Below are positions 1-7,729 of a stretch of DNA of 19,553 nt, one piece after another. The notes under the pieces are model-generated. The model had not been told where the DNA came from. It was given only the letters and a program-made list of their open reading frames with translations, and ran no database searches. The first letter of the stretch is position 1. The number at the start of each line of letters is the position of its first letter. This DNA comes from CAYZTD01 sp964638155 (GTDB lineage Archaea; Thermoplasmatota; E2; DHVEG-1), in assembly GCA_964638155.1 (NCBI GenBank), contig CAZWYI010000032.1, positions 1 through 19,553 of the forward strand, read 5' to 3'. The position numbers were made by a program, and so were the translations under genes.

Positions 1-47
1 CTACGGGTCTTACGCTATCGCTTCAGACCGCGCAGTATTCCCAGCCG
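1..47. repeat. GC-rich edge sequence with a dyad
   Basis: The first ~47 bases are far richer in G+C than the flanking AT-rich DNA. They contain an inverted repeat, GGTCT (6-10) with AGACC (25-29), enclosing GC/GC (14-15 with 20-21). The stretch supplies the stop codon and last ~10 codons of the truncated Nramp-like reading frame. It shares TCGCTTC (18-24) with the GC-rich right edge (19540-19546). I read it as a short dispersed repeat or contig-break sequence; it could also be a genuine insertion. Confidence 0.4.
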
Positions 48-572
48 TAAAATAATAAAAAATGCCTGAACATATTCTAAAAATTTATACTTTGCATTTA
101 AAATCAGAAAAGCAGCTAATAAACAGATACCTATGCCAAATATAATATATAAATCATTATTTGGATTTCCTAAAAATATCCATGAAAGAGATTGTCCAAC
201 GGTTGTAATAATTGTTGCAGTAAACACAGGTATGAAAATAAATATAATAAAGATAAGAACCCAGTTTAACCATCCCTTACGAGTTTTATACGAAAAAATA
301 TCCATTACATTAATGCCTGAGAGCATTGTAAAACGTGTTCCAATATAGCAGAAGATATATGATGCGATATTTGCAGTAATAAGCCATAAAAGACCAAATT
401 TTGCCCATGCTCCAATTTGTGGACCTAATATCAGTTGACCCTGTCCAATTGTCATAGATGCAACAATTGCACCTGGTCCAAAAAAAAGTAAATATTTCAA
501 ATATTTTCTAAAAGAAGGTTTTTCATTTAAAACACTATTAGGCTCAGGAAAAGAAATCTTTTGGTTTTTCAA
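15..572 (-). CDS. Nramp-like transporter, truncated at the left edge
   Basis: Likely an inner-membrane cation transporter of the Nramp superfamily. Only about 185 residues are present against roughly 400 for the family, giving about five of eleven expected helices. The N-terminal helix has the family's GPG entry (FFGPGAIVASMTIGQGQ), followed by a YxG-like second helix region and a third-helix pair. The metal-binding DPGN motif of classical Nramp helix 1 is replaced by IGQGQ, so the substrate may not be Mn/Fe. The last ~10 residues (after FFIIL) are encoded by the GC-rich edge sequence and may not be native. I chose the TTG at 572 because GAGGAG lies 8 nt upstream; the GTG at 581, overlapping the previous stop, sits too close to that site. 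It is last in the LuxE-like/transglutaminase-like unit. Confidence 0.6.
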   Translation of the reverse strand: MKNQKISFPEPNSVLNEKPSFRKYLKYLLFFGPGAIVASMTIGQGQLILGPQIGAWAKFGLLWLITANIASYIFCYIGTRFTMLSGINVMDIFSYKTRKGWLNWVLIFIIFIFIPVFTATIITTVGQSLSWIFLGNPNNDLYIIFGIGICLLAAFLILNAKYKFLEYVQAFFIILRLGILRGLKR

Positions 573-577
573 GAAAT

Positions 578-1555
578 TCACTCCTCAAAAACAATTTTTT
601 CTGTTTTCTCTATTTCCATATCTGGCTTTTCAGGACCTTTTTCTTTTCTAGCCTCCCAGTCGTATTCTTTTATCCCACCGGCAGCTTCTATTATTCTTTC
701 ACCTTTTTCAATTTGTTTTAATATACTAATATTTACCCGTTCCATTGAGCCGGGAGCGATTTTTCTAAGTAGTTTAGTTGATCCAGAAAAACCATATGGC
801 ATAGACTCCATTTTCATAACTGTTCCAGGTATTGGGAAAAACCAGTTTCCAATACTATCCTCGCCAAACTTGGTGATAGGTATTCCCGCTGCTGCCTGGC
901 GTGGTGCTTTTGGTCCAACATGAGCTACCACCCATTCTCCGTCAATATATGCTTCTCCTTCACCTTCAAGCATAAAATATCCCATTGCATCATACCATTT
1001 TTTTACCAGTTCATCTGCTTGAACAACTGAATCATACCATGCTTTTATCATATTCATTGCAAAAACCTTGTATCTTGCTTTTATTCCTGCTGCTCTACAT
1101 AGTGCTATAAAAGCTGTAATAAGATGAAAACAAGTACCTGTCCCTCTTTTAATTGTTTCACCTACTTTATTCATGGGAAGAATTTCCAATGTCATTTTTT
1201 CTTTTACTAGTTTAAATGCAGCTTCAGCGTATTCTCTATCTGATTTTTTATATGCACCAAGTTCATGAGCAAGTGCTACTACCTCTGGTTCACGGTGATT
1301 ACAATTTAGAGTTGGTCGAAGATATTTTTCATTGGAGTTACTAACTTTCATATCTTTTTTAAATTCAGGTATTTCATATTCTCTTTTTGGTCTTTTATAT
1401 CTCTCTGATCCATTGGGTATATTTCTTAATTTTTTTAAATCGCCCATATTTAGTAAAAGTGTTTTACTAAGAGACAAAGCTCCACCAATAAATAATTTAG
1501 CATACATTTTTTGAGGGATATATCCTTTTTCTTTCATTTCTCTAGGACTTGTCAT
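578..1555 (-). CDS. Transglutaminase-like (papain-fold) domain protein
   Basis: A soluble protein of about 325 residues with a transglutaminase-like core. Counting from the upstream ATG at 1573, the nucleophile segment is RGTGTCFHLITAFIALCRAAGIKARYKV with Cys148, followed by a canonical-looking GEAYIDGEWVVAHV strand pair near 206-219. The His and Asp positions of the Cys-His-Asp triad are not obvious: the strand before DGEWV begins MLEGEG rather than H-x-W, and a His (218) occupies the usual Asp place. It may therefore be a divergent hydrolase, an acyltransferase or a non-catalytic member. The start at 1555 has GGAG 9 nt upstream and sits 4 nt after the LuxE-like stop; the ATG at 1573 has no ribosome site and would overlap that gene by 14 nt. 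The C-terminal ~30 residues are Glu/Lys-rich. The tail overlaps the transporter start region, so translation is probably coupled. Confidence 0.6.
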   Translation of the reverse strand: MTSPREMKEKGYIPQKMYAKLFIGGALSLSKTLLLNMGDLKKLRNIPNGSERYKRPKREYEIPEFKKDMKVSNSNEKYLRPTLNCNHREPEVVALAHELGAYKKSDREYAEAAFKLVKEKMTLEILPMNKVGETIKRGTGTCFHLITAFIALCRAAGIKARYKVFAMNMIKAWYDSVVQADELVKKWYDAMGYFMLEGEGEAYIDGEWVVAHVGPKAPRQAAAGIPITKFGEDSIGNWFFPIPGTVMKMESMPYGFSGSTKLLRKIAPGSMERVNISILKQIEKGERIIEAAGGIKEYDWEARKEKGPEKPDMEIEKTEKIVFEE

Positions 1556-1559
1556 ATAA

Positions 1560-2927
1560 TCAATCTCCAACATCTACAGATATCATTCTTCTAACTTCTT
1601 CAGCACAGCCTCGCATTTCCTTACCTGATATTCTTTTTACTTCTGGCTCTAGAACTGGTCCAGGTCTATCACATAATGGGCAACGCTCAAGCATACGAAC
1701 TCTATCGCCGGATATAATAAAACCAGGGTAACTCGATGTGGTACCATCAAGAAAAGCAAATTGACCGTACTCATTATATCCTAATGGTTTGAACTCTTCG
1801 TCAAGAACCATCGGGTGATAATATGTATGAGGAATATGAAGGTAATGCCCTTCAGGACAGTGCACCATCCAACCATTTCCTTCTACCATTCCATATAAAT
1901 CAAGACAATGTTCTTTTTTAACTCCAAGTACATCATTCATCTGATCTCTAAATTCTTCTACAGGCATACGATGAGCTTCTTGCGCTTTCCAACCGCCACC
2001 TGTAAGTATTGCACTTCTATCTGAAAAATCAAAACTTTTTCCTTCTTTTTTTAACTTGTTTGTAACAGCAAACAAGATAAATGGAGCACCTACAAAAGCA
2101 ACTTTTTCATTGTTTTTATCTTTGTGTTCCAGCCATTTTATTATATCTTTTATAATGTTTTTGTATTGTCTTGCGATGAATTTTTTAATTAATTTTGCTT
2201 TAAATCCTCCTCCACCACCCATACTTAGTTTTATTAGTTCAGTATTGATTTCTTTGTCAATTGCAGATTTAACTTCTTTTATTACATCATAATAAATTCC
2301 ACATACTTTTCCTGCAAAAACATTTGTCTTAAACGGATTTGGCATTAATAAATATCCATAGTAATCATAATCCCATGCTGGATATAACATTGATATGCCC
2401 GCCTTTGCTGCAGCATACTCAGCAGCATTATATGTTTTCATATCTCGTGGAATAAAGGTATGTCTTCCACTTGTACCGCTACTGTAAGCTACTGCAAGAT
2501 TTGAATTATTAAAAGAATTTATTACATCATCAAAACTAGGGTTTTTTCCTTTTATTTTTATTTTTGGTATTTCTCCTGTAAAAATATTTGCAAGCCAATG
2601 AGCAAATTCTTTTCCTTCAGGATAATCTTTATAAAACTCCCCGGGAATTAAAGGTATTTTTTCAAGATCGTCATGGTTTTTAATATCCTGAGGTTTTACT
2701 TTCATTTCTTTACAAAAACCATGATACATCTTGTTATTTTCATAGTGATTTTTAAATTGAAATTTTATAGCATTAAATTTTAGTTCTTTTGCTTTTTTCA
2801 CAGGTGTTTTAAAAAAATCTTTTGGACCATATACTGCTTTTTCTGCTGGCCCCCAATCCTTTTTTGGTGGAATATATTTTTTTACGCATTGCTCAAATTT
2901 GCCGATGTATTTGTCATATTCTATCAA
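1560..2927 (-). CDS. LuxE-like acyl-protein synthetase (adenylate-forming)
   Basis: A 455-residue protein of the LuxE / acyl-protein synthetase type in the adenylate-forming superfamily. These enzymes activate a carboxylate as acyl-AMP and transfer the acyl group to a cysteine. Visible motifs are the phosphate loop YSSGTSG (148-154), the ILTGGGWK segment (307-314), the adenine-binding LYGMVEGNG (344-352), a GFIISGDRVRML ribose-contacting segment (402-412), a CPLC pair (416-419) and KRISGKE (431-437). The start is TTG at 2927, supported by AGGTGG 7 nt upstream. It is first in a three-gene unit with a transglutaminase-like protein and a transporter. There are no luxC/luxD reductase or thioesterase genes here, so bioluminescence is not implied; substrate and acceptor are unknown. 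The promoter lies at about 2977-3007. Confidence 0.78.
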   Translation of the reverse strand: MIEYDKYIGKFEQCVKKYIPPKKDWGPAEKAVYGPKDFFKTPVKKAKELKFNAIKFQFKNHYENNKMYHGFCKEMKVKPQDIKNHDDLEKIPLIPGEFYKDYPEGKEFAHWLANIFTGEIPKIKIKGKNPSFDDVINSFNNSNLAVAYSSGTSGRHTFIPRDMKTYNAAEYAAAKAGISMLYPAWDYDYYGYLLMPNPFKTNVFAGKVCGIYYDVIKEVKSAIDKEINTELIKLSMGGGGGFKAKLIKKFIARQYKNIIKDIIKWLEHKDKNNEKVAFVGAPFILFAVTNKLKKEGKSFDFSDRSAILTGGGWKAQEAHRMPVEEFRDQMNDVLGVKKEHCLDLYGMVEGNGWMVHCPEGHYLHIPHTYYHPMVLDEEFKPLGYNEYGQFAFLDGTTSSYPGFIISGDRVRMLERCPLCDRPGPVLEPEVKRISGKEMRGCAEEVRRMISVDVGD

Positions 2928-2976
2928 CTTTTATCCACCTGCCAAATCTGTTAACATATTTAATTATTAGTAATAG

Positions 2977-3007
2977 GTTATATATATTATTGTCGATTTA
3001 ATTCTCG
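2977..3007 (-). promoter_or_regulatory. Promoter of the LuxE-like unit with CGA-N8-TCG dyad
   Basis: Read on the minus strand, a TATA box (AATATATATAA, about 2979-2988) is directly preceded by TTAAATCGACAAT (3001 to 2989) and by a dyad CGA-N8-TCG (2994-3007). A start ~26 nt downstream of the TATA centre would leave a leader of about 30 nt including the AGGTGG ribosome site. The same 13-mer stands just upstream of the TATA box of the HMG-CoA synthase gene. TCGACAA sits where the TFB-recognition element (BRE) would be. Confidence 0.55.
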
Positions 3008-3147
3008 ACTAAAGACGTGAATTTGTTATAGATATAAATCTCATATAAAATAATTATCTTATATTACTTTTGAAAATCATTCGAATATATTTTGCAATTT
3101 TAACAAAATAGCGTATAATATTCTTATAGCAAAATAAACATTGGTTC

Positions 3148-4014
3148 TTATTTCTTAAAAATTTTATAGTGTTCAAGTGCTTTTAAAGCACTTTTTCTAA
3201 CATAATTATTTTCATCATTTAAAGTTTCAAGAAGTGGAACTACTGCTTCGTCGTTTTTAATTCTACCAAGAGCATCAGCTGCATCACTTCTAACTTCCCA
3301 ATATGGATCTTCTAGTGCTTTAATCAAGGGCTCTACTATTTGATCTCCTCCTATCTTATCAAGTGCATAAACAGTTGATACTCTAACTATATCATTTTCA
3401 TCATTAAGAGTCCCTAAAAGATTATCAAAAGCATCTTTTGTTTTTGTTTTTCCAATAATAATTGCAGCAAGAGAGCGAACTCTTTCATCTTTATCATTTA
3501 GTGATTTCACTAATGCACTAACTGGTTTTTTAGGTGAAAGAAGATTAATTGAAGAAATAGCCTCTTTACGAACAATAGATTTCTCATCGTTTAATGCATC
3601 CATAAGATAATCAATTGCTTTTTTATCGCCAATTTTCCCAAGTGCCTTAGCAGCGTTGAAACGAACTTCAGTACAAGGATCTTTTAAACTTTTAACTAAT
3701 TGATTCAGTGCATTAGAATCACCTATTTCACCTAAATAATATGCACAGTGCCATCGGATTTCATCGCTATCTGAATTTTTAAGTTTGTTTATTAAGGAAT
3801 CAAAAAATCGTTGATCTTTACTATATTTTAAGGCATTAGCTACAGCAAGCCATACATTTTCGTTGTCATCATCTAATTGTTTCAGCAAAATTTCTTTTAT
3901 TTTTGAATTTAAATTATTTTTAAGGCCATAAACTGCTTTAACTCTTTTTTTCCAATCAGAGTTTTTTAAGTCATTAATAAGTTCATCAGTAGATTTATTT
4001 TTAATAGGATTCAT
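3148..4014 (-). CDS. HEAT-repeat (PBS-lyase type) protein
   Basis: A 288-residue protein built almost wholly of HEAT repeats of about 31 residues, each with the pattern D-x-x-VR-x-x-AA-x-ALGKIGD-x-x-A-x-x-x-L. About nine units are readable: examples are EVRFNAAKALGKIGDKKA and EVRSDAADALGRIKNDEA. Such proteins are superhelical scaffolds; PBS-lyase HEAT members include phycobilin lyases and many archaeal proteins of unknown partner. Nothing here indicates a bilin role. There is no signal peptide or membrane segment. I prefer the ATG at 4014 because GGGTG lies ~7 nt upstream; a GTG three codons earlier (4023) is possible. It stands alone, divergent from the glycosyltransferase gene across ~200 nt. 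Confidence 0.8.
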   Translation of the reverse strand: MNPIKNKSTDELINDLKNSDWKKRVKAVYGLKNNLNSKIKEILLKQLDDDNENVWLAVANALKYSKDQRFFDSLINKLKNSDSDEIRWHCAYYLGEIGDSNALNQLVKSLKDPCTEVRFNAAKALGKIGDKKAIDYLMDALNDEKSIVRKEAISSINLLSPKKPVSALVKSLNDKDERVRSLAAIIIGKTKTKDAFDNLLGTLNDENDIVRVSTVYALDKIGGDQIVEPLIKALEDPYWEVRSDAADALGRIKNDEAVVPLLETLNDENNYVRKSALKALEHYKIFKK

Positions 4015-4023
4015 GTTTAACAC

Positions 4024-4228
4024 CCAAACAAACAGAATTCTATATTAGATTTAATGTTAATAATTTTTTCATTTAAAATAATAAAAAACAGCACAGTATT
4101 TATAGCACTTGTTCCATTCTCTCTTTAGAGGATGGAGAGGGATAGAATATACAACTTTGATTTATCAAAAATATTATTTCTTTTCATTTCCAAATAATTA
4201 AAAAACACAGCAGGTTTAGAGGTATATG
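4024..4228. promoter_or_regulatory. Divergent intergenic promoter region
   Basis: About 200 nt separate the HEAT gene (minus) and the glycosyltransferase gene (plus). AT-rich TATA-like stretches occur at about 4095-4106 (TATTTATAG, usable on either strand), 4145-4152 and 4191-4200, so exact starts cannot be assigned. A purine-rich patch at 4128-4141 (AGAGGATGGAGAGG, preceded by CTCTCTTT) is the only less AT-rich part. Confidence 0.3.
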
Positions 4229-5410
4229 ATGTCAGGTAATTGTTTACTTGTGATATCAAAAAATGAAGGCTTAAATCCTATCTCAATAGCACAACAAGCA
4301 CTTGATTCAGGAATTATAGACAAGGTAATCATCTCAGATGGGTCAAACAAAGAAACTTTTAAGAGACTTAAAAAAAGAGAAAACAAAAAAATAGAAGTAA
4401 TATATGAAAAGAAATATGTTGAAACCAATAGATTCGGCAAAGGCATAGGAATGATAAACGGCGGAATTGCCACAATAAAACAAGACTTTGATAATATTGG
4501 TTTTATAGATGGCGACATATACAATCCTAATATCTCCAAATGGTTTCAGTTTTTATATGAACCATTAGAAAGAAATGTAGATATTGTAAAAGCATCTTTT
4601 TCAAGAAACCCAGCAGACGGACAAATCACTAGACACATCACAAAACCAATTATAGCAATGTTTTTACCACAAGCATGGGAAATCGACCAGCCTCTCGGCG
4701 GAGAAATAACACTTAAAAAAGAGGTTTTAAAAGATCTTTTTAAAAAAGGAACAAGAGCTCCTTATGACTGGGGTATTGACACATTTATAACAATGAAGTC
4801 TCTGATGTATGGATATAGAATGGGTGAAGTATATCTAGGTCAAAAAATGCATGGTAAAAAAACGCTTACTAATTTAAGGAAAATGTTTAATGAGTGTTTC
4901 ATGGAAGCAGTTAGAATGATACAATATTTCTATAATCTACCTGTTAGAAAAAAAATAAACCCCATTATCATGGTTTCTTCACCTTTCAAGAAAAACACTG
5001 TTTTTGATGAAACATATATGAATGTTAAAAAAGAAGTAAAAAGAAGCATGGATTCTTTAAGACTTATGAAAAGATTGAATCTCCCACATGATGATACTTT
5101 TTATGAAATTAAAAATGTAAAAGACTTTGGTACTTTTTATGAAAAAACAAAAGGTATAGATTTAAACATCTGGGTTGAGCTTTTGTATTGGTTTATTAAA
5201 AAATATTCCCCAAAATATATAGATCAATACTATTACAGATGGAAAATTAGAGCACTTAGTTTTTGTTTACATGAAATAAATACTGTGGAGCAAGCTGAAA
5301 CTAGAACCAAGTTTCAGGCAAAATCTGCATCAGATTTTATAAATAAAATAGGTGAAAGAAGCACCATTGATGACAGCTCAAAAAAGATGTATTTTTATAA
5401 AAATAAATAA
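4229..5410 (+). CDS. GT81-like glycosyltransferase (glucosyl-3-phosphoglycerate synthase-like)
   Basis: A 393-residue GT-A-fold glycosyltransferase resembling glucosyl-3-phosphoglycerate synthase (GpgS, family GT81), the first step of glucosylglycerate synthesis. Numbering from the ATG at 4226, motifs are LLVISKNEG (7-15), the metal-binding FIDGD (93-97), SRNPADGQITRHITKP (126-141), QPLGGE (155-160), YDWGID (180-185), and LGQKMHGKK with His209. The N-terminal half is well conserved; the C-terminal ~130 residues are helical and less recognisable. The second ATG (4229) is preferred, 5 nt after GAGGT; 4226 is only 2 nt away. No phosphoglycerate-glycoside phosphatase lies beside it, so the compatible-solute assignment is tentative; it could use another acceptor. 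It converges on the NAC gene with 3 nt between stops. Confidence 0.65.
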   Translation: MSGNCLLVISKNEGLNPISIAQQALDSGIIDKVIISDGSNKETFKRLKKRENKKIEVIYEKKYVETNRFGKGIGMINGGIATIKQDFDNIGFIDGDIYNPNISKWFQFLYEPLERNVDIVKASFSRNPADGQITRHITKPIIAMFLPQAWEIDQPLGGEITLKKEVLKDLFKKGTRAPYDWGIDTFITMKSLMYGYRMGEVYLGQKMHGKKTLTNLRKMFNECFMEAVRMIQYFYNLPVRKKINPIIMVSSPFKKNTVFDETYMNVKKEVKRSMDSLRLMKRLNLPHDDTFYEIKNVKDFGTFYEKTKGIDLNIWVELLYWFIKKYSPKYIDQYYYRWKIRALSFCLHEINTVEQAETRTKFQAKSASDFINKIGERSTIDDSSKKMYFYKNK

Positions 5411-5413
5411 CTT

Positions 5414-5764
5414 TTACTCTGTAAGTTTCATTATTGCTTCTGCAATATCACCTTTGCTTTCTTTTAATGCTTTTTTTGCTTCATCTTTGCTTTTGCCAGT
5501 TTGTTCTACTACTAAATCTATATCTTTTTCTGGAATTTCTTCTTCTTCTTTTTTTACAATACGTGGTTTACCTGTTACTTGATAGGTTTTTTGGCCTTGT
5601 GCATCCATTATAGTTACTTCTGCATTATCAAAAATGTATTCTTTGGAACTTGTTTTTATAATTACTTTTTTTACATCTTTTATGTCTTTTACATTAATTC
5701 CAAGTTTTTTCATCATTTGATTCATTTGACGAGGATTCATTCTTCCTCCCATACCAGGCATCAT
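5414..5764 (-). CDS. nac: Nascent polypeptide-associated complex protein (archaeal NAC)
   Basis: The archaeal homodimeric NAC subunit, 116 residues, the usual length. It binds the ribosome exit site and emerging chains in the cytoplasm. The N-terminus MMPGMGGRMNPRQMNQMMKK is typical, followed by the NAC beta-barrel (about 25-70: VKKVIIKTSSKEYIFDNAEV...QVTGKPRI) and a C-terminal UBA helix bundle (about 78-114: DIDLVVEQTGKSKDEAKKAL...GDIAEAIMKLTE). A TATA box (TATAAAATATAAA on minus, about 5784-5796) lies ~26 nt before the ATG and no good ribosome site is present, so the mRNA is probably leaderless. It is a monocistronic gene facing the glycosyltransferase gene tail to tail. Confidence 0.93.
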   Translation of the reverse strand: MMPGMGGRMNPRQMNQMMKKLGINVKDIKDVKKVIIKTSSKEYIFDNAEVTIMDAQGQKTYQVTGKPRIVKKEEEEIPEKDIDLVVEQTGKSKDEAKKALKESKGDIAEAIMKLTE

Positions 5765-5783
5765 TTTTTTATACCGTCCATTT

Positions 5784-5797
5784 ATATTTTATAGATT
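5784..5797 (-). promoter_or_regulatory. TATA box for the NAC gene
   Basis: On the minus strand TATAAAATATAAA is centred ~26 nt before the ATG at 5764, predicting a transcript that begins at or next to the start codon. A GGACGGT between them is a weak ribosome-site candidate. Confidence 0.45.
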
Positions 5798-5918
5798 GCA
5801 CTAATAGATAAAACCTATTTTAAGATTTTGAAAAAGAGATATATCAAAAAAATTGGAATTTTTTATAAGAAATATTATAAACAAAGATGTCCTTTGTAAT
5901 TGTTAAGGAGGCATTAAT

Positions 5919-6149
5919 ATGTCTAATTATGAAGTTAATATTAAACGACTTTTAAAAGAAGGTTCTAAAGGCTCTAATAAAACAGAGATCTGGGCTGAAA
6001 TAACTGATAAAAAAACATGCAAGACTATGAATAGAAGGATCTGGTGGGAAGAAGATAACGGAACATTTCATGATGAATCACCAATGCTTCCAGCTGAAGT
6101 TCGAACAGCAGTTGATAATGCATGGATTGAAAAACGAAGGAAATGGTAA
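5919..6149 (+). CDS. Small basic protein of unknown function
   Basis: A 76-residue protein with no family I recognise. It has no membrane segment or Cys pair (one Cys). It is rich in Lys/Arg and Trp: the centre reads TMNRRIWWEEDNGTFHDE and the C-terminus is a helix-like AEVRTAVDNAWIEKRRKW. The mix suggests a compact alpha/beta fold that could bind nucleic acid, but that is a guess. Translation is well supported by AAGGAGG (5905-5911), 7 nt before the ATG, the strongest ribosome site in this part of the window. TATA-like ATTTTTTATAAG and ATATTATAAAC lie upstream at about 5858-5881. It is 59 nt upstream of the NAD(P)HX repair gene, which has its own TATA box. Confidence 0.7.
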   Translation: MSNYEVNIKRLLKEGSKGSNKTEIWAEITDKKTCKTMNRRIWWEEDNGTFHDESPMLPAEVRTAVDNAWIEKRRKW

Positions 6150-6171
6150 AAAAATATCTTAATATTTTTTA

Positions 6172-6184
6172 CCTAAAATATATA
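6172..6184 (+). promoter_or_regulatory. TATA box for nnr (leaderless start)
   Basis: AAAATATATAG ends ~25 nt before the ATG at 6209, and no Shine-Dalgarno sequence lies between, so a leaderless transcript is expected. The T-rich 6160-6171 just upstream could end the preceding transcript. Confidence 0.45.
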
Positions 6185-6208
6185 GACTACCTTTTTATTT
6201 AGAAACCT

Positions 6209-7726
6209 ATGCTCTCAGCAGAAGAAGTACATGTATCAGACATAAATTCAGAATACTATGGGACACCAGCAAAAATTTTAATGGAAAACGCCGGAAAAAG
6301 CGTTGCAGAATACATAATTAAAAAAATAAAACCAAAACAAAAAAAGATCCTAATTTTTTGTGGAAAAGGAAACAATGGCGGAGATGGACTAGTTGCTTCA
6401 AGATACCTATCAAAAAAATATAATGTTACTGTTTTTATTTTAGCAAGTCCTAAAGAGATACATTCTAAAATAGCAAAAGATAACTACAAAAAACTAAAAA
6501 AAACAAATGCAAAAATTTTTGATATAGAATCTTTAGAAAAAGTTGACGGTCTTATCAAGAAAAATAACATCATACTTGATTCAATGCTAGGAATAGGAAT
6601 TACAGGAGAACCAAGAGACCCTTACAAAACAATCATAAAAAAAATCAACAAACAAAAAAATAAAACAATTATTTCATTAGATATTCCAACTGGTATTAAT
6701 ACAAAATTATCTATTAAACCAGATTATACAATAACTTTTCATGATGTTAAAAAAGGCATGAACAAAAAAACCTGTGGAACAATAGAAATTGTTGATATAA
6801 AGATTCCAAAAAAAGCATTAGAATATGTTGGACCTGGAGAACTTAAGGTTTTTTATAAAAAACCAGAAAAAGAGTCACACAAAGGAGAAAACGGAAGAAT
6901 ATTAGTAATAGGGAATGGCCCATTTATTGGCGCACCAGCTCTATCAGGACTATCGTCTCTTAGAACAGGTGCAGATCTAGTTTTTATTGCAACTCCGAAA
7001 AGACCAGCAAAAGCAATTACCTCTTTTGCACCAGAAATACTAAAACCAAAGAAACTTGCAAAAAATATAGCAAAACTTTCACCAAATCTAATAGTAAAAG
7101 AATTAACAAACAAAGAAAAACTAATACCCAAAGATTTAGAGAAAATCAAATTATTTTTTGAAAAAATAGACTGCCTAATAATAGGTCCAGGTCTTGGAAC
7201 AGATAATGAAACCAAAAAAGCAGTTAAAAACATTATAAAAGAATTTAGAAAAACAAAAAAACCAATGGTTATAGATGCTGATGCAATAGAGGTAGTTGGT
7301 AAAAATAAGGAATTAATTAAAAATTCGAATACGGTGATAACGCCGCATGCAGGGGAATTCAAAAAACTAACTGGGATAAAACTTACTGATGATTTATCCT
7401 TTAGAAAAGAAAAAGTAAAAACTTGGGCAAAAAAATTAGGTATAACAATTTTATTAAAAGGACCAATTGATATAATAAGCAATGGAAAAGAAATAAAACT
7501 TAATGATATACATAATAAAGCGATGACTGTAGGTGGCACTGGAGATGTTTTATCTGGAATTGTTGGATGTTTACTTTCAAAAAAAATAAATCCTTTTAAT
7601 TCTGCTAGAACAAGTGTTTTTATAAATGGAGAAGCAGGAAACTTTGCTTATAAGAAAAAATCTTATGGAATGGTCGCAACAGATATAATAGAAGAAATAC
7701 CGAAGGTTCTTAAAAAATTTTTATAA
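6209..7726 (+). CDS. nnr: Bifunctional NAD(P)HX epimerase / ADP-dependent dehydratase
   Basis: A 505-residue metabolite-repair enzyme. The N-terminal YjeF_N epimerase domain (about 1-205) interconverts R and S hydrates of NAD(P)H; the C-terminal ribokinase-like domain (about 215-505) dehydrates the S form with ADP. Visible motifs are the opening MLSAEEVHVSDINSEYYG and LMENAGKS (24-31), GKGNNGGDG (52-60), DSMLGIGITGEP, SLDIPTGIN, then GPGLGTDNET, DADAIEV, TPHAGEFKKLTG and the anion-hole GGTGDVLSG (from 442). Both domains look intact and the length is normal for the fused form. The start matches the family N-terminus exactly. The enzyme is cytoplasmic and housekeeping. Its stop lies 3 nt from the stop of the convergent membrane-protein gene. 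Confidence 0.93.
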   Translation: MLSAEEVHVSDINSEYYGTPAKILMENAGKSVAEYIIKKIKPKQKKILIFCGKGNNGGDGLVASRYLSKKYNVTVFILASPKEIHSKIAKDNYKKLKKTNAKIFDIESLEKVDGLIKKNNIILDSMLGIGITGEPRDPYKTIIKKINKQKNKTIISLDIPTGINTKLSIKPDYTITFHDVKKGMNKKTCGTIEIVDIKIPKKALEYVGPGELKVFYKKPEKESHKGENGRILVIGNGPFIGAPALSGLSSLRTGADLVFIATPKRPAKAITSFAPEILKPKKLAKNIAKLSPNLIVKELTNKEKLIPKDLEKIKLFFEKIDCLIIGPGLGTDNETKKAVKNIIKEFRKTKKPMVIDADAIEVVGKNKELIKNSNTVITPHAGEFKKLTGIKLTDDLSFRKEKVKTWAKKLGITILLKGPIDIISNGKEIKLNDIHNKAMTVGGTGDVLSGIVGCLLSKKINPFNSARTSVFINGEAGNFAYKKKSYGMVATDIIEEIPKVLKKFL

Positions 7727-7729
7727 AAA

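Noticed and set aside
1560..2927. A bioluminescence (lux) operon.
   Set aside because: Only a LuxE-like gene is present; LuxA, B, C and D are absent.
4110..4145. CTCTC...GAGAG as an operator between the divergent genes.
   Set aside because: The arms are short, purine-repetitive and imperfect; no second copy was found.
6853..7539. A 228-codon minus-strand frame opposite nnr.
   Set aside because: Antisense shadow of a well-conserved enzyme; its hydrophobic content arises from the complement of Lys/Asn-rich codons.
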